This document shows, in pieces, positions 21,463 to 34,340 of a DNA stretch of 64,000 nucleotides. The translations under genes were made by a program, and so were the position numbers. Origin of the DNA: Prostheceraeus crozeri (taxonomy: Eukaryota; Platyhelminthes; Polycladida; Euryleptidae). The stretch is taken from NCBI GenBank assembly GCA_907163375.1, contig CAJQUW010012889.1, positions 62,001 through 126,000 on the forward strand. The letters are read 5' to 3'. The notes below the pieces were generated by a model, which searched no databases, was not told the origin of the DNA, and saw only the letters and a list, made by a program, of their open reading frames with translations. Position 1 is the first letter of the stretch, and each line of letters starts with the position of its first letter.

Positions 21463-24400
21463 GTAAGATGAATAGTCACAGAATTAGATTCATCTGCGCG
21501 CGCTTCGGTTTCCTAGAAAGGAAGAATTGTATGTAACCTTAATGTTGAAATGGCACATATTACAGAATTAGACAACTTGCTCCTTCTCGAATGGATAATT
21601 CGTGTATCGCCTGCCATTGGAAATGGCAAACAATAAGCTGTCAGCAAAGAACACCAGAGCCAATGAGAGATGCGTGTGTGCTGTGATATCACGCCGCACA
21701 CACCAAAACACACATCGATGCGTGGCTTCGATTCAATGTATGCACTATACAGTGAGCAATGCCGAGGAGAGGTTAGTACGCCTGCTACTTTCTTTAATAA
21801 TGATCGGAAGGGCCAACATTATGGAGAAAACTTGTGCGCAATGATCTGAATTCTTCGAATCTGAAGGAATTTTGGCAATCGAAGCACTTTGCTGGAACTC
21901 ACATTAATCCGCAAGCGACGCACGACTTTTTTCCTATCTCTGTAAGGTATTAGGAATTCCTTTTTGCCCACTTAATAGGCTCCTCGATGTGCCGTCCATT
22001 TCGTATTAATCACACTTCTAGCAAACCGACGCAGATAAACAAAATATTTAATTCTGTGTGAATAGTTTATTCCGGAAAATATATTTGTTGCAATCATGAA
22101 CGAAACACACTAAACTCGGAGATTAACTGCAGAGCTGAAATGTAATGCGTTGTAGTCTATTTTATTCACTTTTTTCCAGTTGAAGCTGATCACGAAACGT
22201 TGATTAATACATGTAATACGTGGTGGTAAGTTTCCGGACAAATGTAGAAAATTGCAAATTTTTCAGTCATGACATGATAGATCATTAATTTGGCATATGT
22301 AGGTAGGTTAGGATGGTGTGCAGAGTTATAAAAAGTTTTCGGCTTTAATTAGTCCGCAGAGCCATTATAAAAAACATGCGACATTTTTGTTATTTTGTTG
22401 AATTTAAAATAGAATAAAGATCTGCTTTTCTATTTTGTGCATGGCAAATTTGCTGATGGTTGTGTTGCTTAAACATGTATCAGCAAGTGTTCTGATGTGG
22501 CCAGATAAGAGAAACTGATCTTGAAATTTCCTTTAAAAGCCAATACCCTCATGTTGCACACACTTCAACCACCTCTAAAGTCGCATACGTTTCTTGAAGA
22601 ATGAAGTTTACCGAGGAATTCGCAAACGTATTCTTCCAGATCAGAGCTACATTCAAATAATTGTCAACGGAAATGTTTTTCAGATTTCTGTGCAACTAGA
22701 AATCTGATGGAGAAAAGCCCCGGCTGTATGATGATGGGTAACAACCGATAAACCGGCATCAGTGACAGCATGCTACACGAAATGAAACTGGATGTTTAAG
22801 CAAGAACATTGTCATGGAGATGACAATAAGGTAATGAGCGGGCCTCCGGTTAGCTGCTCCAGATTTTTGAATGGAAGCTGCTAGTAATGAGCGCATGTAA
22901 CGGCAGACCGTTCTTCGAAAAAGATCATGAAGCACAATCTCTGTTGCGTTGAAAGAAAAAAACAGCTAAAGGCACCAAACCGTTTCATAAATCATTGCAC
23001 AAAAAATGAAAACATTTTCAAACATAATTTTCACATTAATGCCGTGGTCCAATTTTGATAAACTTTATATCATATGAAAGCTATTTTTCCAAATATTAAT
23101 TTGACGTGTATTATTATTTCATCAGTGGTCCGTTGTGGTCGGTAGGGCTCACAGAAGAAAATCGAAGGTATTTTCTCGTGCTGTTTATTTTACGATTGGA
23201 TGAATATACAAGAGAATTCAGCTTGGATGAGATAAACGGTTAAACGATTGCTCAAAAACATCGAACATGTCTTATTCATTGATGATAGTACTCAATTTTA
23301 AAGCCTCCATACCATGTAAAACGATATTTTCAGCAGATGAGTTTGGCAGAGAGTTGATGTTAAGTCTGGTCAGTTGTGGTCCGCTGGATTCGGTCCATCA
23401 GTTCTCTTGCAAACTTCAGAATTTAATATTGACCACTCCCATTCTTCCTTTTCAGATCATCGAGATTCAAAATTTACATCAAACACACACGCTCTTACTG
23501 CATACTGACTGTCTCCCCAGCCGGCCTCGCGACACAATTCTATTGTGTGCGTTCTTTCACAGCTCTGATTGACAGGCGACCCGATTACTGCAGAGTGCAG
23601 ATAGAGGCGACAACTTATTTGATACGAGATACGAATGATGAACTTATCAAACAAATTCTTCGTATTGCAAATCACATCGGTTAGGCTCATTAATTAGGAG
23701 CATCACATATCGGATTCCTGATTGAGCAATACCAGCTCAACAGAACAACTTGATAGCAATAATGCTAGTGTTGCTGTTGTTGCAATGTTAGTCAATAATG
23801 AAACTGCATTTGATAAGCATAACGAAAATATATAAAGTTTTCCGTTTGTGCAACGATTATTGAAATGGCATGTAGTTCTTGATCGCATCTTCCACGGTTT
23901 CCCCTCGAAGTTCTCTTCCATGTGAATGATTTCCGTTTGGAAGGTGGATTCTACAGAGACGAAGGAGATTCATCAACAGTAAGAAAACACAGCGAATATA
24001 ACGTTCCCCAAACTCTTCAGTAATGCCCAAATTTGTACAAGCCTGCAGTCGTCCTCAACGCATGTCAAGTGTAAAGGTCCATTCACACCGGACGTGGCGC
24101 GGCGCGTCCAACCAAGATGCCTGTTCTCACCGAGCCGCATGGCGAGGGGCGGATGGAGAATGGAGAGGGGGAACTACAAATACTATATCATTATGGACAC
24201 TTCTTATTGCTAAATAATTAACATATTCATATTCCTTGTGTAGAATGCATTCAAATGAGCCCAAACAAGACACAGTAATGACATTTTCCCGAGATAGTTA
24301 AATGGCGTACTCAGTTTTCAGAATTTACATGAAATCAAATGCAACATTTAAAGCATAATGACTCAAAAATGATATCTAAACGACATATTCTCGAGGAAAT

Positions 24401-25124
24401 ACAAAGAGATTTTGCATTAGATTTACGAGCGTGAACAAAGTGTGATGTAATAAAGTTCTTAGATCTGCAAGTTTAATCAGACGAGAAAAGTTCCTTTAGA
24501 ATTGAAGTGTTGCTAGGGGCAGTCCGTTGTAGATCAATTTCCGATAAGTTTTGGTGGACCAACGGTCTAGACGATATGGTCAATATGAAAAGATTACTGA
24601 TGTCAGTATGACATGACGACTACAGAATCTTGTGTAAAAATGCGAACCTATGAACATATCTACTACGAAATTGACACTTTGTCCAAAGTGCACTAGATCT
24701 ATTTCAAATGCAAAGTGACAGATGACGGGTACGTTTGTATTCTGAATGCCATGCATTTGGTCATTTATTGTTGAAGCACAACAAAACAGTTCAATACGCT
24801 TAATTGTTCGACAGTATCGAAATATAAAATGTGACCTGGCACGAGATCCACTTGGTGATGCATTTGATTAAAAATAATGATCACAGCGCTAGTAGAAAAT
24901 AAAGACAGAATTCTAGGAAAATGAATTTTGTTATACGTGGTTTTGCGGCTAGCCGGGAACTGATGCAAGATAAACATCCTTGTAATGAAATTTCAATATT
25001 CTGGTCTTCATTTTGATCAACACGGGTCGATTTTGATGATCATACGGGGCCGGACTAGGTAGGCGCGGGTACTGGTTCCACCTCTGGCTCTCTTGTTGTC
25101 AAATTGCAAATTTGAGATTTCTAA
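21463..25124 (+). other. intron-like sequence, little recognisable content
   Basis: About 3.6 kb of AT-rich DNA with only short frames. A GC-rich patch near 24077 (TCCATTCACACCGGACGTGG) looks like the start of a MITE, but no matching inverted end was found. Confidence 0.5.
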
Positions 25125-26007
25125 AAGAGGCACGCCATGGCTGAACAAAGATTTACTCAACAGTTCACCATCGGCACTCAAAATTCTTTCACGGTTACCT
25201 TCCAACAACTCATCTAAGTACTCTAAGACGTTTTTCAAAAAAAATCGTGGGAACCGTTTTCAAATGATAGCCTTTTTTTCAAAATGGGCGCCGAAAATCG
25301 GAAAAGTAGCATGTCGACTGAAATCGATCGAAGAAGAAGTTGTCTGACATGAAAAATTCCCGTAAACTTTGTCTACTACAATGCATGATAAATAATTGTG
25401 ACTGCCATGCTTGTTATTGTGAGAAGTTATGGCAATTGACCGTAATAGACTTTCATAGACCTATACAATACAGATACAATATAGTGCAACCTATACAATA
25501 TCCGTCAAATTATAGTTTTATGTTGACCTCCGTTTTACTCTTGTGTCATGACGGTCAAATTAAATTTATCTTTTGCGAATAATTGTATTGTATATTCGTT
25601 CTTATGGATTAACAGTTGTCTGACTGGTTTGATTGCCATCATCGTACAAGTCAGATATCTATATTTGTTCAGTGTTCATCGCAATATTGATCGGGAATGA
25701 ATCGCGAGCACAAAGTCACGTACATTTAATTCATCAGTCAAGTGCAGCGCGCAGCAGTGACACTCATTTTCCAAAATGGCACATCTGTCGAAAGCAAGAA
25801 CTCATGACAGTCGGCATTCCATTTTTCCTATTTTCCTATTTTTTCGGCGCCCATTTTGAAAAAAGGCAATTATTTGAAAACGGTTCCCACGACTTTTTTT
25901 GAAGAGCGTCTTAGAGTACTTAGATGAGTTGTTGGAAGGTACCCGTGAAAGAATTTTGAGTGGTGGTGGTGAACTGTCGAGCAAATCTTTGTTCAGCCAT
26001 GGCGTGG
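25125..26007. repeat. inverted duplication with about 200-bp arms
   Basis: The left arm (25125-25320) and right arm (25808-26007) are inverted copies at roughly 85-90 percent by eye, separated by about 485 bp. The outer edge is CATGGCTGAACAAAGATTT and the inner part holds GGCGCC. Read from the centre outward, both arms keep the same open peptide, KNVLEYLDELLEG versus KSVLEYLDELLEG, followed by RERILS and SKSLFSHGV. I do not recognise this peptide. Confidence 0.8.
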
Positions 26008-26819
26008 AGGCGATTTGTTTTCTTATTTTGACCTCTGTTCACCTTCAACAAAAACAAATGCAACTATGAACTCACTGAAGACCTGAGAAAATGAACTCTC
26101 GAATGGTGTAAAGCCTATCAATACAAAATGAGGTTGAGGTTTGACATCATTTAGGTGTTCCGTTTTCTTATTATCAACTCTGCAATATGAGAATTCAAAT
26201 TTTTGAATATTTCCGTAGAATTGTCGACCGCTTTATTTGCTTTTACTCTCAAATCGAATGCATGTTTTCATACAAAGCTAAGATACATCGAGTTTCATTG
26301 GGCAATAATCTTAAATGGATGTCAAGAAAAAACGACTTTTCATAACAGTATAGAGACTCTTACTTGCTGCAGTTTTCCTTGTTTTGCGGTAGCACTTCTG
26401 TGTGGCTATCCTGTTGCTTTAACCGAATTCGTTCATAAAGATTGTTTGTTCTGACATTACTTCTTCATAAAATCATTCTTTGTCATCATAGTTATTAGAA
26501 ATATGAATTTGATTAGAGAATATGGATGTGAAATGTTTCTTTAACGCATATTCATGCTTTTCAGATCTTCATTACTCATTTGAAAAGTGCCTATTTCATT
26601 GGAAGTCTCGTAAGTTACTATTCCATTTAATTTTTGCTTCGTGATGCTTTTTTGAACGTTGCATTTCAGTTCGCCCCTGAAATGTAAAAACATGAAATAG
26701 TCATAAGAGGACATTTCTATCCAACTCAAGAGCATTTTTGCTCTTGGTGCTCTAACTGCCTTTTTTGCATTGGTGTTTCAACAGACTTCTGACAGAAAGT
26801 TATGCTTTTACTATTCAGT

Positions 26820-27571
26820 CCCTATATTTGAAGGAATCCTTCCGCGTGTGTGAATGACGGAAATCTCGTCATATTTTCATTCACTGAATGTCTGGTTCCC
26901 TAATTCGTGCTCTGACGTTGCCAATGCCTTGACATAAAGATTCTGGAAAAAACACAGATCATTGAAAAAAATGTCATATCCAACGCTTCAGTATGTAAAT
27001 ATCTAGGATTTACTCCATGTAAACTACAAAATTGATCATCACTTGGTTGATTCGTAGACTGATTCGCTTCATTCCAACTGTCAAGCCTCTTCCGACTGAC
27101 AGTCAGTCTCATTACCAGAGTACTCTACTTCCTCATCAGATGCCTAGATAAACCTCTGTTGTTGTCATCATTCAGATGAAATGAAGCTGTGAGATGAAAC
27201 AGGTCACCAGAAAACCGTCAATTAAGGAAGAGTAAAATGAATAGTCATTGTATTTGGTATCGATCGATAGCCAACGTCATTTCTTTACGATTATTCACAT
27301 TGTAATACTATGCATCTCGGTTGAACGGTGTCAGAGTGCGAATAAATTCTCGATGACAGCTGAACTCTTTCTATTTTGTGACTGAGATCTCCGTCATACG
27401 GACATGGAAAAATACAGAAATCTCCGTCACCGCAAATAGAATAATGCTATCCATATAACGGAGATCTTCGTCATGCGCATATGGAACCAAATATGATAGC
27501 GACATAAAGGATGATTTCATGACGGAGATCTTCGTCATGCGCATATGTTATCATATTCAAACGTAGCGAAA
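26820..27571 (-). pseudogene. piggyBac remnant (piggyBac 4)
   Basis: The right end reads CGTAGCGAAAGGGCTAA, i.e. inverted CCCTTTCGCTACG, a typical piggyBac-like terminus, with CTAA in place of TTAA. Inside it the word ACGGAGATCTTCGTCATGCG is repeated, twice exactly (near 27468 and 27521) and degenerately near 27385 and 27420. Further in, the minus strand encodes FCSLHGVNPRYLHTEALDM, resembling the N-terminal conserved part of piggyBac 2 (FFGLHGLYPRY). Everything after that is lost. Several breaks; old. Confidence 0.55.
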
Positions 27572-27640
27572 GGGCTAATGATGAAACTTGTTAAATACCT
27601 CCAGCAAATCGTGCCCAACATTTTTTGCTTCTTATTTCAG

Positions 27641-27919
27641 AAACATTTAAGAAGGATTCTCAAAGCTTGAAAGTCGAAATTCCGAAGTACAAACAGTGGT
27701 CCGAAAATAAACAAATTGACGCTGTGTTGAAAACCTTCGCATATGAAAAACGTAATCAATTAGGGGAGTCAAGACGTGTAACAGATCAACACAAATGCAT
27801 TGATGTACAAACATCACGACCAGAAGATGTCAACATAGAAGAAACAATACGTGATGCAGAAGAACTCACAACTGCTAAAATGGATTACAAGACGCATCCC
27901 TCACATGACTACGTTCAAG
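27641..27919 (+). CDS. exon of host gene, 93 codons, phase 1-1
   Basis: It has a strong acceptor (TTTTTTGCTTCTTATTTCAG) and donor (AAGGTGAGT); both boundaries are phase 1 as in the domain exons. The peptide is hydrophilic, rich in K, E, D and Q, with no hydrophobic core (for example DVNIEETIRDAEELTTAK). It is probably a flexible or helical linker segment and does not resemble the repeated domain. Its assignment to the same gene rests on strand, position and phase. Confidence 0.6.
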
Positions 27920-28149
27920 GTGAGTTAGCTTAAATTCCAATAACTTTGAATAAATTTGAATATTTGATGATTTAGGATAAGCCTATACAAGTATGCTCTA
28001 CAAATCTTTAGCCATATTCTTTACAAAGCAGGTCCAGACGCGGTCAAGAACTCGGCCAATTTCAACATTACACATTTCAATTTGAATGCAAGAGGCATAA
28101 TTTGTTGAAACGATTGTCAATATTCTTTCCACAATAATACGGTATTTAG

Positions 28150-28338
28150 GAATGCCAAGCAAAATTTCTCAAGAAGTTTTACGTCGCTTACTTGAAAATT
28201 CTATACTGACAATGTGCAGTGCATTTTTAGTAATGTCTCCTATCAATCAATGGACGGAATGTTTTCGTGTGTTCAATGGACAAGTGTTTTATTGCAGAAC
28301 TGCACATCGAGACAGACGAAGAGCACATTTGAACACGA
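28150..28338 (+). CDS. possible small exon, 63 codons, phase 1-1
   Basis: The candidate acceptor is GGTATTTAG with a pyrimidine run about 25 bp upstream, and the donor ACGAGTAAGA splits the codon after its first base. Peptide begins MPSKISQEVLRRLLENSIL. The frame stays open another 50 codons past the donor, so the boundary is uncertain. No family recognised. Compatible phase is the main support. Confidence 0.3.
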
Positions 28339-29009
28339 GTAAGATCGACGATACATTCTTCTTGATATCAATCAATGACACTTCAAATTTGACAGGTGTT
28401 TCAATAATGCTAGTAATTTTTCATACATTACAAGAAGAAAGACAGATCTATGTCTCTTCTGGGCTCTGGGCGTGCTGTGTTGGTCACTAGAAGAATAAAT
28501 GTTTTACTGAGGACATCACTCTCCATATCAGTCGGCATCTATCAAAAAGAATAGCTGAGCACATTCCACGATGTCGAAAACAACCTCTCAGATGCCCGCC
28601 GAGATGGACAAGAATACCAGAGTGAACAGTGGCAAGATATCTTCAAGTATGCAGAATGCAGGCAACAGACGTCGGCTGTGAGTCGGCAGTTGGACCGGCG
28701 CTCCCCGTTGCTCAAGTAGTACAGAAAGAGAGATAGTAAGAAATACTGATGCTACGTAAAATAGACACATGATTGAGTAAAGAGAAAATTTCAAAAACGT
28801 CACTCAAGATGGTGAACTCACTAGGAAATCGATCATGATTCAATTGTAAAACTATCAGTCCAAGACATTTCTCGGAAAAAACAGCTGCTTCACGGATGCA
28901 CAACTAATCAATTTTGAAAAACATCTCTGCAACTTCTTCACTCTATTCCATTCCGCGGATGGAGGTCCTCCATTTTAAACACGCTCTGATAACAACCTTT
29001 GTCAACCGA

Positions 29010-29340
29010 TGGCGGACCCTTCAATTTGTTTGAAGGAACTGTCTGTAGACTATTCAATCCACTGTATTTCCAGCATTAGTTGAAGGACATCTGCTCCATT
29101 CGTCAAAACAAACTGTTCTGAAGGCTCATCAATCCGTTGCACTCATCGGTTGGAGACCATTCGTGACGGAGTTTCTCCAATCCGATGCAATGGTAATCTT
29201 GGAGGCGCTGCATTCAATTTGTCTGAAAAGTGCTGCTTCGAAGGCTCACCAAGGCGATGAAAATTGTCTGCATAGAGACGCTCCACTCAATTTGTCAGAA
29301 CGAAGTGTTCTGATGGCACAGCAATCCGTTGACAGAGACA
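29010..29340 (+). repeat. degenerate tandem repeat, period about 75-115 bp
   Basis: The phrase CTCCATTCAATTTGTC...GTTCTGAAGGCTCA...CAATCCGTTG recurs with changes at about 29020, 29090, 29205 and 29278. It is a decayed satellite-like block in the intron. Confidence 0.55.
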
Positions 29341-29450
29341 TGCTTTCGCTAATTGTTTTGAACCTTTGTTTACCTTCCATTGTGTTTATATACTTTTGCG
29401 GTAGTGAAACAAACATTTGAGAAGTTTGAAAAATAACTGTTAATCTCATG

Positions 29451-30047
29451 CATAGAAATTAACAATATCATAGAAAATCCTAGAATGGAAATTGCATGAA
29501 AATTATGGCACACTTCGGGGGAACTTAGTTGGGGCAAAAAGCAGATTTTGCGAACTGGCTTTCTTGTTTTCTGGTTGACATTCTAAATTATCAAGTCAAT
29601 TTGTGATCTGGATTGTTGCCCCTTGTCCAAAGATCATGTACACAAAAGCAATAATGAATTTACAAAATAGTGCAGCGACAGGATGACAAAGAAGGAAATC
29701 CTTTAAAACGTTCTGTACGTTAATTACTTTGAAATATCGCTCCTATAACCAATCAAGAGTATAATCAGACACATATGCAACTTGTAATGTCGATTTACAG
29801 GGTATGCATTGCTTCAGCTGGAAATCAGAGGCCAAGAAATCTTACCGTATTCATTTTACTTTGAGGGATTCCCCTGTTCAATATATTTGAACAATTTTCA
29901 AAACCTTTGCATGCTTTCGAATATGAGCCTCCAAAATATCATCACACTATATCATACATGTCATTTAGGGATTAATTGAAAAATTCCAGCGACATTTCAT
30001 TTATCTGATAAATGACGATATATAGATAAGGAAACTTTCGATGTGTT
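29451..30047. mobile_element. fragment of the 1030-bp non-autonomous transposon family
   Basis: It starts CATAGAAATTAACAATA with CTAGAATGGAA inward and is the inverted counterpart of 8400-8942 at about 85 percent by eye. Homology stops at GTGTTTAT exactly where the LINE tail begins, so the LINE appears to have inserted here or replaced the rest. The far end was not found. Confidence 0.75.
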
Positions 30048-32325
30048 TATAATAATAATAATAATCGTTTTTATTTCAAACATGGCCTCAATACTGATAA
30101 TCGTGAGGCTGATACAAAATGAGTTATAAAATTAAATTTGACGAAATAAAAAAGTAACAAAAATTATAACAAAATGAGAGAGACATCAACGGATAGTGTC
30201 ACATGGAAAATCCACTATTTAGCAACCGTATCATTGTCATTACAAAACTGTTTCTGCACATAACAGACAAGCATTCAGGCATAAGATAATGATTAGAGTT
30301 CTTCAACTTGGTAGGGGTAAGGTAATGCAAAGGGTGATGATCATCTTTTGAAAATGCGAGGAAAAGCTTCAGTCCAATGATTAGTCTACGATAGTCTAAG
30401 GGAACAAAATTGGAACATGCACAACTTTTGGACGAACATATAACAGCATGAGATCTATTTTGAACTTTTTCAAACAAGTTGACATTTTTCTTATTCAAGC
30501 TTACGAATAGGGGAGCTGCATACTCTATTATGCTACGAATAGTGTTATTATAAATATGCACAAGATCAGCTACATATAGAAATGGCTTTAACTGTCGAAG
30601 CACAAAAATTCGTGAGGAAGCCCTCTTGACAACATTTTCAACATGAAAATTCCAGTTCCATCTTGAGTCCAGCGTCACACCAAGAAATTTCAATCTGTCC
30701 ACGATTTGAACATTTGAAATCTGGAATCGTTCCCAATCACCTGAATTCCTCGACGCAATAAAAATCTGTCTGCATTTATGCCATCCAATTTCCATTTTGT
30801 TGGATACTGTCCATCTTGTGATATCACTAAGGGCTTTGGATACGGGGCTTGTATCAGAATTTTTTCTTATCCTGCCAACTACAATTATGTCATCCGCATA
30901 TTTGGGCAACAAGACTTCCTTATGATGAGACAGAGTCAGATCTGCGAGAAAGAATCCAAAGATCATGGGATCGATTGATGATCCCTACGGAATCCCACTA
31001 CTAACAAGCTCATCACTACTGTATGTTCCATTCCATCGAATTCGCTGTGAGCGGCCAGTAACATAATTTCTTACAAAGTTCGAAGTAAACAAATCAAAAT
31101 TGCTTTCCATCATTTTCTCAAGTAAGAGGCGATGCGAAATCTTGTCGAATCCCTTGCTTAAATCTATGGATAAAACGTGGCATACAATAATGTCCTTTTC
31201 CTGTAGAGATGTTGTGACAAAATCTTCGACGTCTATAAGGGCGCAAGTTGTAGAACTTTTGGGGCGGAATCCATACTGTTTATCATCATAGGGAGAAGTG
31301 AACTGAGATTTGATAACTGGCAGTAGTTCTCTCTCAAAAATCCTTGCGGGTATGGCAAGCAAAGAAATTGGGCGTACATTATCTATATTCGGAGGACGAC
31401 TCTTCGGCAAAGGGATGATATCTGCATTCTTCCACAAATTTGGAATGTTGGCTTCAGCAATGCATTTATTGAACAATATGGTCAATGGCTCACAGTCACA
31501 GAGAATAGAGGAAAACTTGGACCAGACAGCCTGTGGAATCATATCAGGACCGACAGAAAATTTTGGCTTAACTTGATTTAGACGTTTTTCAACACTTTCT
31601 TTATCAACAGTTAAGGGTCTACAAAAGTCACCAATTTCGCGATCGACAATTGAGTCAACTATAAAGTTACGAGCAAGATTCTGATTCATCTCCTCAAGGA
31701 CACAGACAAGTGGTCGATCAGGCTGAAGTTTAGAAACAATTTTAAAAACTTCCCAAATTGAATGACTCTTCAAAAATCTATTGCTCCATCGCACCTTGGA
31801 ATTAGAAATCATCTCCTTTACTTTACGTTGGTAATGGTGATATAACGTCCAATTTCTTTCCCGGTACGCTCTGTAACGCTTGTTTATGACAAGCTTGATT
31901 GTATTAGTCAACCATGGCTTGTGTTTTGCACTTGAAATTTTGACATAATCTCGAGGAATATGCTGTAGGGCATTTCTGAGGACATCATAGAACAATTCAC
32001 ATGCATCGTCGAGATTTAGGTTGCATAGAAATGATTCCCAATCCATATGAGAGAGAAGCATGCAGGATTTCTGAAGATTTGAATCTCTGAGATCGAGCAG
32101 TTCGACATAAGATGGTTTAGTAACAATTTCTTGAATAGGATTCAGCACAGTAACACTATGATCGCTTGTTGAAAGAGGCGGGAAAAATGATGGCTTGGAG
32201 AATTGTTCCGGAACTAGAATGAGATCCAATATTGCATTCATCCGTGTAGGCTCTCGTACAACATTTTGTAGTTGATATGAAAGTTCAAATAGTCGAGGAT
32301 TAACTCGATTGAAATCTCCCAAAAT
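30048..32325 (-). mobile_element. 5'-truncated LINE (CR1/Jockey-type) with (ATT)n tail
   Basis: The minus-strand 3' end is a short ATT repeat, and the 5' end is cut inside the endonuclease domain. At the 5' break there is a small tandem duplication (TCGATTGAAATCTCCC, twice), possibly made during insertion. It interrupts the element at 29451. Confidence 0.85.
30199..32322 (-). pseudogene. LINE ORF2: endonuclease tail and reverse transcriptase, one nonsense change
   Basis: It begins MGDFNRVNPRLFELSYQLQN, the last motif of the APE-type endonuclease, with ILDLILVPEQF and SDHSVTVL following. The RT has DNVRPISLLAIPARIFERE, QYGFRPKSSTTCALIDVEDF, LSIDLSKGFDKISHRLLLE and KYADDIIVVG (active site). 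The thumb has LKFLGVTLDSRWNWNFHV. The frame is open for about 700 codons apart from one stop at about 30985, where the usual PQGS motif reads P-stop-GSS, consistent with a CAG to TAG change. C-terminal region ends without RNase H. Confidence 0.9.
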
Positions 32326-32632
32326 CGATTGAAATTTCCCAAAGTGAATCTATGGAACATACGCTTTCATATGGCACAAATGACGTTAAATTTGAACCAT
32401 GACTTCTGCAATTAGGTTTTTAGTGTTTGATAGTGTCTTGATCTTCCGAGCAACGCTTGGTAGTAATCCCTCCTTTAGGTTTACATAGAAGTCCTAACAT
32501 CAGAAACATCAAAGATAGCGCTTGTTCTGCATGACTGTTGCAATGAGAGAGGGCATCCAGAGGAGTTCTAAGCACTTGTCAGCGTTGTGAATGAGGTCAA
32601 GATTGCTATTTACTGATCAATCACGATAAAGA

Positions 32633-32786
32633 AGACCGATCACTCTATCGATCACGGGAGAAAGCACCGATCGGTCATCTGAGAGTACTATGATGCTGGA
32701 GCCGGAGATACGGATCGTTCTATCGATCACGAGAGAAAGCACCGATCGGTTATCTGAGAGTACTATGATGCTGGAGCCGGAGATAC
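32633..32786. repeat. tandem duplication, 75-bp period, two copies
   Basis: TATCGATCACGGGAGAAAGC and the following 55 bp are repeated once with few changes (ending GGAGCCGGAGATAC in both). The period is a multiple of three, so a minus-strand frame stays open, but nothing suggests it is expressed. It lies 180 bp upstream of domain exon A. Confidence 0.85.
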
Positions 32787-32964
32787 CGATCGATCGTTCA
32801 AATATTCTGATGGAGACTTTTGAATGACTCTGTATGCAACCAGCATCAGAACCGTCCATTGGGTCCTCGCTGACCCTTTTCTTGAACCGTGTTTTAAAAC
32901 TATATTTTTCCCATGAAACTTACATATTTCATGAAAGAGTAATCAGTTCTCTTCATCTTTTCAG

Positions 32965-33312
32965 CCATAGAATTCCATGTAGAAAATCGCTGCAGAGATT
33001 ACAACGATGGAGATGATTTTGATCATGTTGAAACGACTTCACCAACACTCAAAGTTGAAGAAGTTCGCAAAATTGTTTCAAATAAAATGAATATGGATCC
33101 ATCGACGATTTCCTTGTCAAGAAAGATGGGACTACATGTAGTTCAGCAAAAGCCAGTGTATTGGGCTGGCGGAGACTACATTGACATCGATGGAAGCATT
33201 TATAATCGTCAAGAAGTAACAGGGTGCGAAGAAGTAATTCTGACTAACGATGATGATGAGTTTCCCATCATTCAAGCGCAGAAAAACTTCATCACGGTCG
33301 CTCCTAAAGAAA
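32965..33312 (+). CDS. domain exon A of the tandem-repeat host gene (116 residues)
   Basis: Acceptor CATCTTTTCAG, donor AAAGTAAGC, both phase 1. Residues follow the repeat pattern: RDYNDGDDFD near 11-20, helix LKVEEVRKIVSNKMN near 29-43, DPSTISLSRKMG near 45-56, DIDG near 75, and NDDDEFPIIQ then NFITVA at the end. The fold suggested is beta-grasp (ubiquitin-like): two strands, a helix after the TV/LKV turn, two to three short strands and a final strand. No active site, signal peptide or membrane segment is visible. Function unknown. It is the first full copy in the array and one of the most divergent. Confidence 0.8.
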
Positions 33313-33365
33313 GTAAGCCCTAATTTTTCTACTGTGAATAAAGTTCTTCGATGCCTAAGAATCTT

Positions 33366-33779
33366 GCAAAATCTTTGAATTTGAAATTATCCGTTTATTA
33401 TGTATGCATGTCTGAACTTCAAATTTCAAATATGATATTTCATTATTTTTCACTTTTAGTCTCAACAAGTCACGGAATTAGGCTGTTTCTTCTCCTGCAG
33501 AAACTAAATACTAAAATGTACGATTTCAATACTATTTCAGTTGAACTAAAAGTTTGAATTATGTGATCTTTGACTTCATCTAATACAATGATGTAATCTC
33601 AGAGCGACTGATAATCATCGCTTTATTGACCAACTTGACCAGATCTTTCGATCAGTGCATGGTTTACTAGTTTTTGTTGTCATTTCCCATTTCAAATAGT
33701 GATCTGATGGAAATGTGTTGAAAATTGGTGGTTTTGACCTTTGACCTTCACCTCAGCCCAGAGATGACCTTAGAAATAG
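33366..33779 (+). repeat. intronic repeat, copy 1 (pair with 43168-43632)
   Basis: Begins GCAAAATCTTTGAATTTG and ends GATGACCTTAGAAATA. A direct copy lies downstream of exon C, about 90 percent identical by eye, with about 55 extra bases in the second copy. Confidence 0.85.
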
Positions 33780-34340
33780 AACTGGTGGCGTCTTTCTGAA
33801 TCCCCTTTCAATACCCATTCGATTGTGGTGTAGTTCGGCAAAATTGGTGCAACAGTTTGGGAGATCAGTGGTGCGAGGCTTAAGCTTGTACGACAGTATG
33901 CAGCACATAGATACTAAGTACAATGTCTTTGTTCTGGGAAGACATTCGCACTATGTATATCGGACCTCATGATTATCATGATTGAGATTAACACACATCT
34001 GTTCACGTTAGCTGCTGTACTCATCTAAATGTACTTAACCATTTCTTTGCTAATTTTCTGAATGCGTTTGTCAGGTGAGTGCGCAAGACGGAAGCTTCCG
34101 TGATGGTTCGCAAAAATATATTATTCCTAATTAAGCTAGCATGGCACAAAATGATTCAACGCTACTGATTCAATTATGACTGCTTTGTCAATAGAAAGCT
34201 ATGAGCTTCATGATGATGTTTGAAAAATTTAAATCGAAGCAATAGGCGTTGAGATATCGATGTTAATGTGTGTGACATATTCACGCTATAAACGACACTG
34301 AAGTTATCCTAGTTCTACAATCATTGATCTGATCAGGAAA
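33780..34340. other. no recognisable feature
   Basis: AT-rich intronic sequence between the dispersed repeat and the piggyBac 2 coding region. A left piggyBac terminus with TTAA was expected here but not recognised. Confidence 0.5.

Noticed and set aside
24077-24190. GC-rich GGTCCATTCACACCGGACG segment as a MITE
   Set aside because: The start resembles known MITE ends, but no inverted partner or target duplication was found.
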